From: Perkinsus marinus ATCC 50983
Taxonomy: Eukaryota > Perkinsozoa > Perkinsida > Perkinsidae
NCBI RefSeq assembly: GCF_000006405.1
Contig: NW_003206658.1
Coordinates: 194,176 to 258,175 of the forward strand
DNA: 64,000 bases
Reading direction: 5' to 3'
Under the pieces are notes generated by a model. That model worked only from the letters and a program-made list of their open reading frames with translations. It was not told where the DNA came from and did no database searches. Below are positions 33,001 to 41,539 of this stretch, in pieces. Position 1 is the stretch's first letter, and each line of letters begins with the position of its first letter. A program made the translations under genes and the position numbers.

Positions 33001-33400
33001 GCAAAGGAGCAAATAGCAAAAAAGTGCCAATTAGCTGGAATGTATATTTCCTGCGGCTTTTGCTGTTGTGCCAGTGTGTAAAAACGCTATGACTGATATA
33101 CAAAGGAGCAAAGTAGCAAAATTAACTTTACAAATACGCAAATTTGCCGTTTTGTATAACAGAAACTGCTCGAATGAATATCGTTTGCTTGTTTATATTA
33201 CAGGAATTTGCTACAATATATAAAAGTTGCTGCTATGTGAAGTGCTACTATGTAACAAAATTGAGCAATATTGCTCAAAAAAGGGGCAAACCGATAAATT
33301 GCTTCTTCTACTATTGAGCAAATTGCTACTTAATTTGCCGCTTTACGAATGGGCAACCCCGCAATGGAGCAAATTTTTGCTGTTTTATAATCGGAAGAAG
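33001..33400. repeat. AGCAAA/TTTGCT-rich region 1
   Basis: The hexamer AGCAAA or its complement TTTGCT appears ten times by eye in about 400 bp, separated by AT-rich filler. It shares GTGCCAGTGTGTAAAA with GTGCCAGCGTGTAAAA in a similar region at 41540-42150. Nature unknown. Confidence 0.6.
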
Positions 33401-33894
33401 AAACTGAAATTTCGCACGCGAGATTCGAACCTTGGTGGGTTGTTAGTGATTGTGTTGATCATTGCATTATAGTTTGGTCACTGAGTGGTGACTATTTTGC
33501 AAAGTTCTTTGGTTCTGTCGATATAGATAAGTATAGTTGCAGCACTGGGAGAATGATGGATGGACTATTGTAAGTGGTAGTAGGTCGTTCGTGAAGACTG
33601 ACATTCGTTAAGGGCTCGTTGGATTTTCATATTTTCCACATCATTGCAGTTCGCACGTGGTCACAGAAGGACGAGGGAGAGGATTTGTGTTTACATGGTA
33701 GTTCGTATTGGGCGGAATCACTCGTACTGAGTGATCCGAGGTCACTTATTTGGATCAACATGGATCACACATCTGCAGTGCAGTGCTGTATTGCAGGCAC
33801 CCCAGTGGTGCCCATGCGAGATGCCGTGACTTTCATACACGCATCCTGATCCCTACGAGGCCTATTGCATGCGAACCAATATGCTCTTCGGTAG

Positions 33895-34167
33895 TCTGAG
33901 CAAATACTGGTCATTGCAGAAAGACGCCCCTCGCGAACATCGAAATTATCGAGGAAAGAGGCAGGCTGGCTTAGCAGTGCTAAGTTAGCACTCCGCATCT
34001 ACCCGGCGCTGAATAAGTTCTCCCGAGGTACCAGATGTGAGGAGATAGTGCGAAAGAACTCGCCTAACAACAATGCTATTTTATTGGTGGAGGAGTATGA
34101 GATCCACGCGGCAAAAGAATTGCAGCAGAAGCGGTCGAAAGAGGACGAGCGTGAGGAATCGAAGTAG
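33895..34167 (+). CDS. terminal exon of an unidentified gene
   Basis: An open segment without ATG reads AGWLSSAKLALRIYPALNKF, SRGTRCEEIVRKNSPNNNAI, LLVEEYEIHAAKELQQKRSK and EDEREESK, followed by a stop at 34165-34167. A likely acceptor (TCATTGCAG) precedes it. The charged C-terminus is helical. An upstream segment at 33619-33849 (WINMDHTSAVQCCIAGTPVV) may belong to the same gene but is in conflict with stops. The retrotransposon lies only about 190 bp downstream. Confidence 0.4.
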   Translation, partial: SEQILVIAERRPSRTSKLSRKEAGWLSSAKLALRIYPALNKFSRGTRCEEIVRKNSPNNNAILLVEEYEIHAAKELQQKRSKEDEREESK

Positions 34168-34360
34168 TTTCTCCCATCACTGGAGACTAGCGACCATGCA
34201 CGCACTCGCAGTAAGGTAGGCACCTCAGTGGTGCTCAGCTGTTGTAGTTGCTACAAGTAGCTGTCTCGGTGATTGGTAGAGAAAGATTTGGACGTTTCTC
34301 AATATGGTTCTCTTGTAACCCTTAATAGTATCTCTTTGAAGGCCCTCTAGTGGTGCCCGG

Positions 34361-34549
34361 TGTAAGGGTTTAGGGCGTGCGCTTTCTCTAGTAGTACGCA
34401 GCCACATAGCGGAACTTAGAGCATGATTACTTCGAGGTAGCTATAGTTCATTTGTCACTAACCGTAGCCATCTTGGCTCAAGTTTCCCTTCTTCTCCTCT
34501 GCCTCGCGTTAGCCAATGTCGGCGCCGTCGTCCTCATCGCAACCCCACA
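34361..34549 (+). repeat. 5' LTR
   Basis: Starts TG and ends CA. It contains at offset 101-122 the leader-like sequence, then a pyrimidine tract (TTTCCCTTCTTCTCCTCT), an AG at 34511-34512 and the gag ATG at 34516. It is therefore promoter region, leader, acceptor and start codon in one 189-bp unit. Confidence 0.95.
34461..34482 (+). promoter_or_regulatory. spliced-leader-like 22-mer in 5' LTR
   Basis: Begins ACCGTAGCCATC and ends TTGGCTCAAG. The dinoflagellate/Perkinsus SL is, from memory, D-CCGTAGCCAT-Y-TTGGCTCAAG, so all 22 positions agree with the Y=C form. There is no GT donor directly after it (TTTCCC follows), so this is an SL exon copy, not an SL RNA gene. Confidence 0.9.
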
Positions 34550-36114
34550 TCACATGGCGATCTCGGTGGGACTCTGCGATGTCTGCAACCGCACCGGAGA
34601 GGCCAACGGTAGAGGAGGTAATCCCGGTAGTCCACGGGGTTGTGGACCAGATTCTAGAAGGGCCGGGAGTCAACAAATCTCGTATCGGTACTGTTATACG
34701 GAAGGGGGCTACTCTGTTGGCACAGTATTACGGTGGTCATGTTCCAGAGAATTGGAACGAGATTATTAGAGCCCCTGGTGCAGCTGAGTTGATCAAAGAT
34801 GAAATTGATCGCATATTCCCCCTTATCTACGGGGAAATACTTTTCTGTGTGGATGATGCAGGATTGGATTATGCTGATGGCGCTAGGGAATTGGCGGGAG
34901 TCTTATCTACTCGTATAATCAAAACCATATTGAAGCTGACGACGATAGACGAAGCGGCTATCCTATTCGATGGGTTTATCAAAGTATTGGCTACTTGCAA
35001 TGAACGTTCACAGTCGGCGATGAGCATCGCGCCTTCGACGGTGAATGTTTCGAGCGCCCAGGAAAAGAGTGACGATCGTGTCAATATAAAAGATTTACCA
35101 TTGGTTGATGGTGGCGAATGGGGTCTGGCAAAACTGGGTGTTGTATCGTATGATACCTGGCAGTATCGTATTCGTCTGGCATGTTCCTCATATGCTCTGA
35201 AGGGTCGCCGTGCGTGTTATTACGCCTTGCGGAACCTCTGTGGTGCTGAACGTACCTACGCCCATACGTGCTTGACCAAGGAGATACCCGAAGGCATCGA
35301 GCCATTGGATTATCTTTTACAGCGACTACAGGAGGAGTATGGATCCGTTTGGTCACACGGTCGGGCAAGGCAGCAGTTCCAGCAGGCCAAGAAGCAGAGC
35401 AACGAGTCGGTGGTATCGTTTATGTCACGGCTTAAGAGCATGGCAGTAGCACTGCCAGGGAAGTGCAACGTAAGTGAGGGCGAGTTGCGGCAGCGATTTC
35501 TCGATGGTATTCCGCCGGGACTTCTCGCTAAAATAAAGAGTCGTTACGGTCCAAAAATTTACGAGAAGAAATTAGAATCCATTGTGGATTCGGCAGAATT
35601 TTTCGATTCGGAGTATCAGCAAGGTCGGGATACTGTGATCGGACGGAAGGGTGGTGGAGCACGGCCACGATTTCCAGAGAATGGGAAACCGCAAGCTCGT
35701 GACGGTGGTCGACAGGAGAATGTTGATCGACCATTCGGTAAAGGGAATGCGATATCGGCCAATCTATCGAACATCCATTGCTATAATTGTGGGAAGGCCG
35801 GCCATTTCAAGAGGAATTGTCCTGATCTCTCACGCAATAGTGGGCGAAGTCCTTCTACTGTATCGACTTCTGGTGTTGCTGGCGAAGCCCAGAAACCCAA
35901 GGGCCCTGGGTCTCCTGGGAGACCAGCACAACCAACTGGGAGCGTAGAAGTATTCGTGGGAGAAGTTCGAGGAGTGTATGCGATTGGAGCCGATGATCGA
36001 GTTCCGAAGCTATTATGTAAGTTCGGCCGGCATGCTGCGATGAGGACGACGGCGCCGACATTGGCTAACGCGAGGCAGATGTGCTACTTGATAGTGGTGC
36101 GGCGTCATCACTGA
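34516..36114 (+). CDS. gag: Gag polyprotein (unspliced reading), 532 aa
   Basis: The ATG lies 3 nt after an AG acceptor and within the LTR. The first 11 residues (MSAPSSSSQPH) are LTR-encoded. Residues about 190-370 form a helical capsid-like region (for example WGLAKLGVVSYDTWQYRIRL, then VVSFMSRLKSMAVALPGKCN). A CCHC zinc knuckle CYNCGKAGHFKRNC sits at about residues 422-435, as in nucleocapsid domains that bind genomic RNA. It is followed by a basic, proline- and serine-rich tail. The frame reads through a strong GTAAGT (36017) and ends at TGA 36112-36114. If the 62-nt candidate intron is removed, the frame runs on into protease without a stop. The Gag stop would thus be used only in unspliced RNA. 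Confidence 0.9.
   Translation: MSAPSSSSQPHITWRSRWDSAMSATAPERPTVEEVIPVVHGVVDQILEGPGVNKSRIGTVIRKGATLLAQYYGGHVPENWNEIIRAPGAAELIKDEIDRIFPLIYGEILFCVDDAGLDYADGARELAGVLSTRIIKTILKLTTIDEAAILFDGFIKVLATCNERSQSAMSIAPSTVNVSSAQEKSDDRVNIKDLPLVDGGEWGLAKLGVVSYDTWQYRIRLACSSYALKGRRACYYALRNLCGAERTYAHTCLTKEIPEGIEPLDYLLQRLQEEYGSVWSHGRARQQFQQAKKQSNESVVSFMSRLKSMAVALPGKCNVSEGELRQRFLDGIPPGLLAKIKSRYGPKIYEKKLESIVDSAEFFDSEYQQGRDTVIGRKGGGARPRFPENGKPQARDGGRQENVDRPFGKGNAISANLSNIHCYNCGKAGHFKRNCPDLSRNSGRSPSTVSTSGVAGEAQKPKGPGSPGRPAQPTGSVEVFVGEVRGVYAIGADDRVPKLLCKFGRHAAMRTTAPTLANARQMCYLIVVRRHH
34555..34572 (+). promoter_or_regulatory. candidate primer binding site
   Basis: Five nt after the LTR end, TGGCGATCTCGGTGGGAC begins with TGG, as expected for pairing with a tRNA ending CCA. 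The complement (ending GATCGCCA, discriminator G) resembles serine- or leucine-type tRNA 3' ends. It lies within gag codons. Inference only. Confidence 0.4.
36017..36078 (+). other. candidate 62-nt intron joining gag to pol
   Basis: Donor GTAAGT, branch-like GGCTAAC, acceptor GAGGCAG. Removal joins codon TTA-T with AT to give TAT-GTG-CTA-CTT-GAT, in frame with the protease active site LLDSGA. Positions 36036-36079 are a 44-nt perfect reverse complement of LTR positions 34498-34541. Branch and acceptor therefore come from an antisense LTR piece. Confidence 0.7.
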
Positions 36115-39100
36115 TGGCAGACGCAGTAGCGTCCCAGCTGATTGCATCGAATGATGCGTGTTTGAGAGAGTTGAAGACACCCGTGAAATTATCGTATGCT
36201 GGTGCAGCAGAAGAAGTATCTCATCAGGAAGTTATCGTTCCAGTGCAATTGGAGAGGAAGACTGGTGAGTGGTTCTATTTACCTTTTATCGTGGTGAAGG
36301 GATCGAACCGAGGGATTCTACTAGGGCGATCGGCTATGTGCTGCTTCAATATTACTTTGAAGTTCGCAGGGGATTCGGCTGAAAACGAACAATTGCGAAA
36401 TGTGTATGAGCAGGCATCTGATCAACGGTCAGAAATGAGATCGGTAGTAGAAGAAGAGAAGATTGATGCAATTTATGTACACATCGATCAAGTTATTGAA
36501 GAGCCTTCTGTGATAGAATCCTCGCATCCGTTCCCCAATGACTATGATGCTATCGGTGGTTCGTCTCAACTATCATGGGTGGAGAAATCTATCGACGAGA
36601 TACTCAGCAATGCGAAGAAGCCTCCATTAGCTGAGGGTATCTCCGATAAGGAGCGATTGAAGTGCTATGTCGACGCTGCTCTTTCAGAAATTTCTCGTGC
36701 TGGCTTCATTGAGATTAACGACGGGTATCGCGGTCGTTTGAAAGAATTATCCAGCGACGAGATTGGCAATACGAAATTATGCGATAATCCAGTACAGCGA
36801 TTTCAAGTTGAGATTGGCTGGGATATCACAGCCGATAATGAGGCGCAGCAGCTGCCGTGGGATAGTACTCGATTGATAAACAATTTGACCTCTACGCAGT
36901 ATAGTGAGTGGCAGAAAGAGATCTCGAATTATGTCGAGAAAGGCTGGTGGATCCCGTCGTCTCGCGAGGAAGTTCTCTCGCAGGGGCTCTCCACCATGGC
37001 GGGTTCAGCATTCCCGGTGCTTCAACCGGAGAAGTCGACGAAGGTGCGTCCTTGCTTGGATCTGCGAAGATGCAATCGTGCCAGTCCAAGATGTTCATCG
37101 AGTCCGACATCAACTCAGACGAGTGTGCAGTTGTTGAGATCCTTCCTGTCTGATGATAAATCACGTTTGATGATAAAGCAGTTTGATTTACAAAAAGCGT
37201 TCTATAGTATTCGAGTAGCTCCACAATTCACGGACGGGCGAGTCTTACCGTTAGCTATTCGGGTCGGCGATGATTATTATACGTCGAAATGTCTTTGTTT
37301 CGGGCTGACATCGGGCCCGATAGGACTTTACTTTTCACAGACTATTATAAATAAGTGCGCCCAGCTAGTGACTAGCTGGCTTCAATGTGATGCCGACAGA
37401 TCCGAGATGGCTTGTCGTGGTATGGCTCGCATTATTCTCGTTATGGATGATTATCTTTTTGTTGGTTCTTCTGACGAAATCGCCTTTACAGAATCACTTT
37501 ACGATTGCTTATGGTCCCGTTGTGGCTTCAATTGCAGTAGTGAGAAGCGTGCCCTCTGGTCAGCAGACTCTCCCATTCGATGGCTTGGTGCATATTGGTC
37601 TTTTGATGCAGATATCCTTAAGCTGACGATGAAGAGACCAGTTGTAGAAAGGGAGTTGCATCATCCATATACCAAAAGGCAGATCTTCAGTGCAGCTGGA
37701 GTATTCCTAGCACTGACAGGTGGATTCTGTGAGACCTTGGCGAGAGCTCATGCTGACACTCTCCGACGTTTGAGTGGTGGATGGGCAGACTGGGATAGTC
37801 CTTGCCAGGATTCCCAGGTATGCAATCTCTTGTCAAAGCACTTCGACTGCGCGAAGTTCTATTGGAAGGCGAGCTCTGCAGAAGATGAGAATCTGAAAGT
37901 ATATGGAAGCATCACCGATATTGAAGTACGCACTGATGCGTCTAAAGTGGGTTATGGATTCGTGGTGGTGGATCGTGGTCTGGTGGATGGGACTGATAAT
38001 ATCTACAATCCATCAACGATAGTGTATTCCGAGGCGAAGGGCTTCAATAAGAAGCAAGATGTATGGCATTGCAATCGTAAAGAATTGTATGGATTGGCAA
38101 TGTGTCTTCGACGATTGGATACTCTATTGGTATTGATGCCACATCTGAAATCAATCAGAGTGAGCACTGATTCACGTGTCACACAGAAACAAAGTGACCC
38201 GTGGGCCTTGACATCTGGGAGCAAGGCATTGGAGAAGCAAGCTATTCTGCGACTCCGGAATATGATTATTGATTTGAATTTCGATTGGCGACGCCGGTCT
38301 ATACGACTAGAAATATGTCACGTTATAGCAGCAAAAAATATTCATGCGGATATGTTATCACGAGCTCCGGAAACGACCATATGTATTCCCGTGGAAAGAC
38401 CAGAGGGGGAAATGATCGCCCCAATCGCGGTAGAGCCTACAGGCGAGACGTCTAGTGACTCGGGTAATGGAGTCACGGTAGAGTCATCGCAGAACTTAGG
38501 TGCTTGCGAATATGGTATCGGGAATGACCTTCTTGGGTGGTCATGCTTTATTGTACCCAGTTATAGGAGATTCGTGGGGTTACAACAAATATTTGGCGCA
38601 TGGAGGTCCACAGCAGGACAAAGTGCTGCAGCTGATGACAAGTCGCCGGACAACTGCAATGGTTCACGATTGCAGTGGCTACGTTACGAACAAGTGCGTG
38701 ATGCTGAAACGAATCGTGCCAGAGAGGCACTCAATTCTGACCCGTCGCTAGGAGAGAAAGCGACTGGATTCGTCTACCGATTATTCCTCAACAAGGAAAA
38801 TCTGTTATGTCGTTGGATTCTCCTCAAGAGTGGAGAAGGGCGAAAAGTCTTGACCCAAGTTGTAGTGCCGAGGCACCTTATGTCAGAGATTGCTGAGGCT
38901 GCACACCATCAAGCAGCGCATGCAGCATTCTATGAGGTATCACACAAGATCGCTGAAGTGGCATGGTGTCCGGGAATGAAGAAGATCATCAAGCAGACTA
39001 TCAATGCTTGCGAACCATGCCAACGCTCGGTGGTAAGACCATCGGATATTGCAGAAGAAACGGGAGGCATTGGTGTTCCTTCCGGTCTATTTCGGACCGT

Positions 39101-40313
39101 GGGGATCGATCTATATGGTCCTATGCGATCTCCAAGAGTAGGGATGGCAGCTACGGCAAAAACGGAGCCACCTTGGTACGTGGTCACCTTTGTATGCCGC
39201 TATACTGGCTTCACCTGCTTTCGATTAATACCTGATTGTCGAGGCAGTACTGTTGTGACGGAAGTCGAGAAGGTTATCGTGTGGCAATGGGGAAATGTGA
39301 CGGATCTGATCATAACAGATCAGGGAAGTCAGTTCTGTCGCCATCCGGGATTCTCGTCACTATTATTGATGAATGCTGTGCGACATGAAGTCCTGCCAAG
39401 CAGGAGTCCTCACCTTGGAGGATTCTATGAGGTGAAGCACAAAGTACTAGGACGCTGCCTACGCTCTATGCTACAAAATGCCAAGATGCCAGATTGGGAA
39501 CTTATGCTATGTATTGCTGCTAATCGTATTAACAATTCTACCCCAAAGGATGGTGCTCCGTCTCCTTTCGAGTTGGTCTATGGGTACTCGTCTAAGCTAC
39601 CGATTGCTCGCCTCTTGACCGCTGATGATAATGCAGCCGAAGAGTGGGAACGATTGCGTCCGAAATTCCTTCCCTCGGATCCGCTGCACAACGCTCAGGT
39701 GATAGCTGATTGCCGTCGCCGTATCAAGAGACGTGATCATATGCTTGGAATTTTCCGAGAATTCTGGTTGGATAGGAGACAACACGCTGCAGTGGAGAGC
39801 AGCAAGAAGAGCACTGGTACTCAGCCATTGGAGGCTGGAGATATTGTTCTTATTACCAAAGACCGGAACCCCAAGTTGGGTCAATATGTTCGAGATGAGA
39901 AGTATAAAATTATTGGTGCTAAAGGTAAACAATGTTATTCTGTCAAGCCGGTCGATGGTGGGGCGCCGATGATCGTTCACGCAAGAAATCTGCGCCGATT
40001 CTTTACTTATGATGAGGATGATCCCCATGTGGAGGAAGATCACCCTACCGGAGCCTCAGGTTTCAGCGATGAAGAGCCATTAGCTCACGATGAGGGGAAC
40101 CCTGACTCCAAGGTTCTTGATAATACACCCCATGAAGGGGGAGAAGATCATATGTCTTATCCTTTACTTATTGACGGGACCACAGAATCCCAGAATGGTA
40201 CTGCTACTACAACTCCGAGAAGATCTAAGAGGGATCATGAGCGGCATTTTTTAGAGGCTATCCAGGGGAGTACCTCACGTTATGGCCGCTCACGAAGGGG
40301 GAGAAAGCTGTAA
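36069..40313 (+). CDS. pol: Pol: protease, reverse transcriptase, RNase H, integrase
   Basis: The frame is open from 36069 to the TAA at 40311-40313 inside the 3' LTR. It has no ATG near its start and is in the -1 frame relative to gag. Aspartic protease: VLLDSGAASSLM at 36081. Reverse transcriptase: KVRPCLDLRRCN (about 37040), FDLQKAFYSIRV with the first catalytic Asp (37180), GLTSGPIGLYFSQ (37310), and VMDDYLFVGSSDE with the paired Asp residues (37441). RNase H: VRTDASKVGYGFVVVD (37925) with a C-terminal HADMLSR block. Integrase: an HHCC finger (HHQAAHAAFY to CEPCQRS, 38905-39025) and a D,D,E triad in GIDLYGP (39103), ITDQGSQF (39310) and GGFYEVKHKVLGR (39417). A basic tail follows (RRSKRDHERH) that overlaps the polypurine tract. 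All catalytic residues I looked for are present. Confidence 0.95.
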   Translation, partial: READVLLDSGAASSLMADAVASQLIASNDACLRELKTPVKLSYAGAAEEVSHQEVIVPVQLERKTGEWFYLPFIVVKGSNRGILLGRSAMCCFNITLKFAGDSAENEQLRNVYEQASDQRSEMRSVVEEEKIDAIYVHIDQVIEEPSVIESSHPFPNDYDAIGGSSQLSWVEKSIDEILSNAKKPPLAEGISDKERLKCYVDAALSEISRAGFIEINDGYRGRLKELSSDEIGNTKLCDNPVQRFQVEIGWDITADNEAQQLPWDSTRLINNLTSTQYSEWQKEISNYVEKGWWIPSSREEVLSQGLSTMAGSAFPVLQPEKSTKVRPCLDLRRCNRASPRCSSSPTSTQTSVQLLRSFLSDDKSRLMIKQFDLQKAFYSIRVAPQFTDGRVLPLAIRVGDDYYTSKCLCFGLTSGPIGLYFSQTIINKCAQLVTSWLQCDADRSEMACRGMARIILVMDDYLFVGSSDEIAFTESLYDCLWSRCGFNCSSEKRALWSADSPIRWLGAYWSFDADILKLTMKRPVVERELHHPYTKRQIFSAAGVFLALTGGFCETLARAHADTLRRLSGGWADWDSPCQDSQVCNLLSKHFDCAKFYWKASSAEDENLKVYGSITDIEVRTDASKVGYGFVVVDRGLVDGTDNIYNPSTIVYSEAKGFNKKQDVWHCNRKELYGLAMCLRRLDTLLVLMPHLKSIRVSTDSRVTQKQSDPWALTSGSKALEKQAILRLRNMIIDLNFDWRRRSIRLEICHVIAAKNIHADMLSRAPETTICIPVERPEGEMIAPIAVEPTGETSSDSGNGVTVESSQNLGACEYGIGNDLLGWSCFIVPSYRRFVGLQQIFGAWRSTAGQSAAADDKSPDNCNGSRLQWLRYEQVRDAETNRAREALNSDPSLGEKATGFVYRLFLNKENLLCRWILLKSGEGRKVLTQVVVPRHLMSEIAEAAHHQAAHAAFYEVSHKIAEVAWCPGMKKIIKQTINACEPCQRSVVRPSDIAEETGGIGVPSGLFRTVGIDLYGPMRSPRVGMAATAKTEPPWYVVTFVCRYTGFTCFRLIPDCRGSTVVTEVEKVIVWQWGNVTDLIITDQGSQFCRHPGFSSLLLMNAVRHEVLPSRSPHLGGFYEVKHKVLGRCLRSMLQNAKMPDWELMLCIAANRINNSTPKDGAPSPFELVYGYSSKLPIARLLTADDNAAEEWERLRPKFLPSDPLHNAQVIADCRRRIKRRDHMLGIFREFWLDRRQHAAVESSKKSTGTQPLEAGDIVLITKDRNPKLGQYVRDEKYKIIGAKGKQCYSVKPVDGGAPMIVHARNLRRFFTYDEDDPHVEEDHPTGASGFSDEEPLAHDEGNPDSKVLDNTPHEGGEDHMSYPLLIDGTTESQNGTATTTPRRSKRDHERHFLEAIQGSTSRYGRSRRGRKL
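40294..40308 (+). promoter_or_regulatory. polypurine tract
   Basis: GAAGGGGGAGAAAGC directly before the TG of the 3' LTR, the usual start of plus-strand synthesis. It also encodes the last Pol residues (RRGRKL). Confidence 0.85.
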
Positions 40314-40497
40314 GGGTTTAGGGCGTGCGCTTTCTCTAGTAGTACGCAGCCACATAGCGGAACTTAGAGCATGATTACTTCGAGGTAGCTATAGTTCATT
40401 TGTCACTAACCGTAGCCATCTTGGCTCAAGTTTCCCTTCTTCTCCTCTGCCTCGCGTTAGCCAATGTCGGCGCCGTCGTCCTCATCGCAACCCCACA
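40309..40497 (+). repeat. 3' LTR
   Basis: Identical to 34361-34549 by eye, including the 22-nt leader at 40409-40430. Its first five bases (TGTAA) give the last Pol codon and the stop. Confidence 0.95.
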
Positions 40498-40938
40498 CCG
40501 GGAGTGAATATTGTGTGCGGGGGGCTGTAGAGTTCATATTTAGTAATTCTGTCCGTGTTGAGTTTCCCCTGTACAATCCTTCGACACCTCTGCAAAGTCC
40601 ATAACAATAGCTCCACGAAGACGCTCCGATGAGTGCCACTGCCCATGAGCAAATGTTTCTCGTGCAGAATGTCAAAGTTGCCCGTAATACTTAGGAAATG
40701 CCTACTTGAGGGTTTAACTTGTGGGTATTGTTGAGTCGTCAATACGTACAATCGTACCAAACCACGAGACACAACTGATACGATGCAAAAAGAGAGAGGA
40801 TACTCGAAGATGGGAGTGAAGGTCTCCCAAGAGAGCAAGTTCACGGATAGCCGAAAGACAGATGACGGAATTTCAAAAGAAAAGCAAGACGTCAAGTCGT
40901 TGCTAAATCAGTGATCCAGTCTGATCACCTTCGGACCA
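40498..40938. other. flank of the retrotransposon; no gene supported
   Basis: A minus-strand open frame (40482-40895) runs into the LTR. In the pre-insertion sequence it would stop two codons after the target site, so the insertion changes only its last residues. I see no domain in it. Confidence 0.3.
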
Positions 40939-41200
40939 CACACCCAAGTACAGAGAAAGTTCCCCCAGAGTGCTTGAGACTTCCTGTTGGAAACCCTCAA
41001 GCACTCTTAGTTAGTCATCAGACGAGCTATCTTGGGTGTGACGGTGTTTATATTTTTTTTTCTATCTGAGATGGGGGGCATTCACCCGGGATCTGCACGG
41101 TGGCTGATTGGTATAGCCGTGTTTTATCCCGGGCACTGAATGCGTCACGGACGTGGACTGCTTCCCACATGGGTTTGTGAGATCCACCCTCGTCCGTGAC
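40939..41200. ncRNA. candidate structured RNA: four consecutive or nested perfect stems
   Basis: Stem 1: CACACCCAAG (40939-40948) with CTTGGGTGTG (41031-41040). It encloses stem 2: AGAGTGCTTGAG (40967-40978) with CTCAAGCACTCT (40996-41007). Stem 3: GCATTCACCCGGGAT (41078-41092) with ATCCCGGGCACTGAATGC (41126-41143, 3-nt bulge), enclosing CACGG/CCGTG. Stem 4: GTCACGGACG (41144-41153) with CGTCCGTGAC (41191-41200). A T9 run lies between stems 1 and 3. It could be a structured RNA or a fold-back element. Strand unknown. Confidence 0.5.
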
Positions 41201-41539
41201 ATATTGCCAAAACTCCCATCACAGAACCTCCATCAACTGCGAACGGCATGACGTGACTCAATTTAACTGTTATCTCATCTAATTCAATCGCGACGTGCAA
41301 GAGCAATCATGTGTTTGGTATTCAGCATTGATCATAACTCGCGCTGTCTTCGGAGTGAATGATATATCTCACTAGAGTGCTATCACGCTTTGACCCGATA
41401 CTAAGTGACTCACTTGAAGTGAGACACGAGGTGTGACACCTCTGATAGATACTTAGTAAGTGCACAGGGCATGAACATGCACCAAAATGGATATAAGACG
41501 CAATACCGTAATCGAACGAGAAATTCTATCCCATAACTA

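Larger units (their letters stand above)
34361..40497 (+). mobile_element. complete LTR retrotransposon, RT-RH-IN order, with spliced-leader sequence in LTRs
   Basis: Two 189-bp LTRs, identical by direct comparison, begin TGTAAGGG and end CCCCACA. A 4-bp CCGG lies just outside each end (34357-34360 and 40498-40501), read as the target-site duplication. The coding region fills the whole interior: gag starts inside the 5' LTR and pol stops inside the 3' LTR. Domain order is gag, protease, reverse transcriptase, RNase H, integrase, as in Ty3/gypsy and BEL elements. The catalytic block VMDDYLFVG departs from the gypsy consensus YLDD, so I do not assign a clade. Identical LTRs and full-length open frames indicate recent insertion. 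Confidence 0.95.

Noticed and set aside
33410-33440. tRNA gene near GAGATTCGAACC
   Set aside because: Only a B-box-like word; no acceptor or anticodon stems can be drawn.
34225-34407. Minus-strand gene across the 5' LTR boundary
   Set aside because: The open frame crosses the insertion edge by chance and ends quickly in the reconstructed empty site.
34461-34482. SL RNA gene
   Set aside because: The leader is not followed by a GT donor or an Sm-like site but by a pyrimidine tract and AG, so it is a leader exon copy.
36069-36114. Minus-one ribosomal frameshift between gag and pol
   Set aside because: No slippery heptamer in the overlap, whereas a complete set of splice signals restores the frame. 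Not excluded, but less likely.
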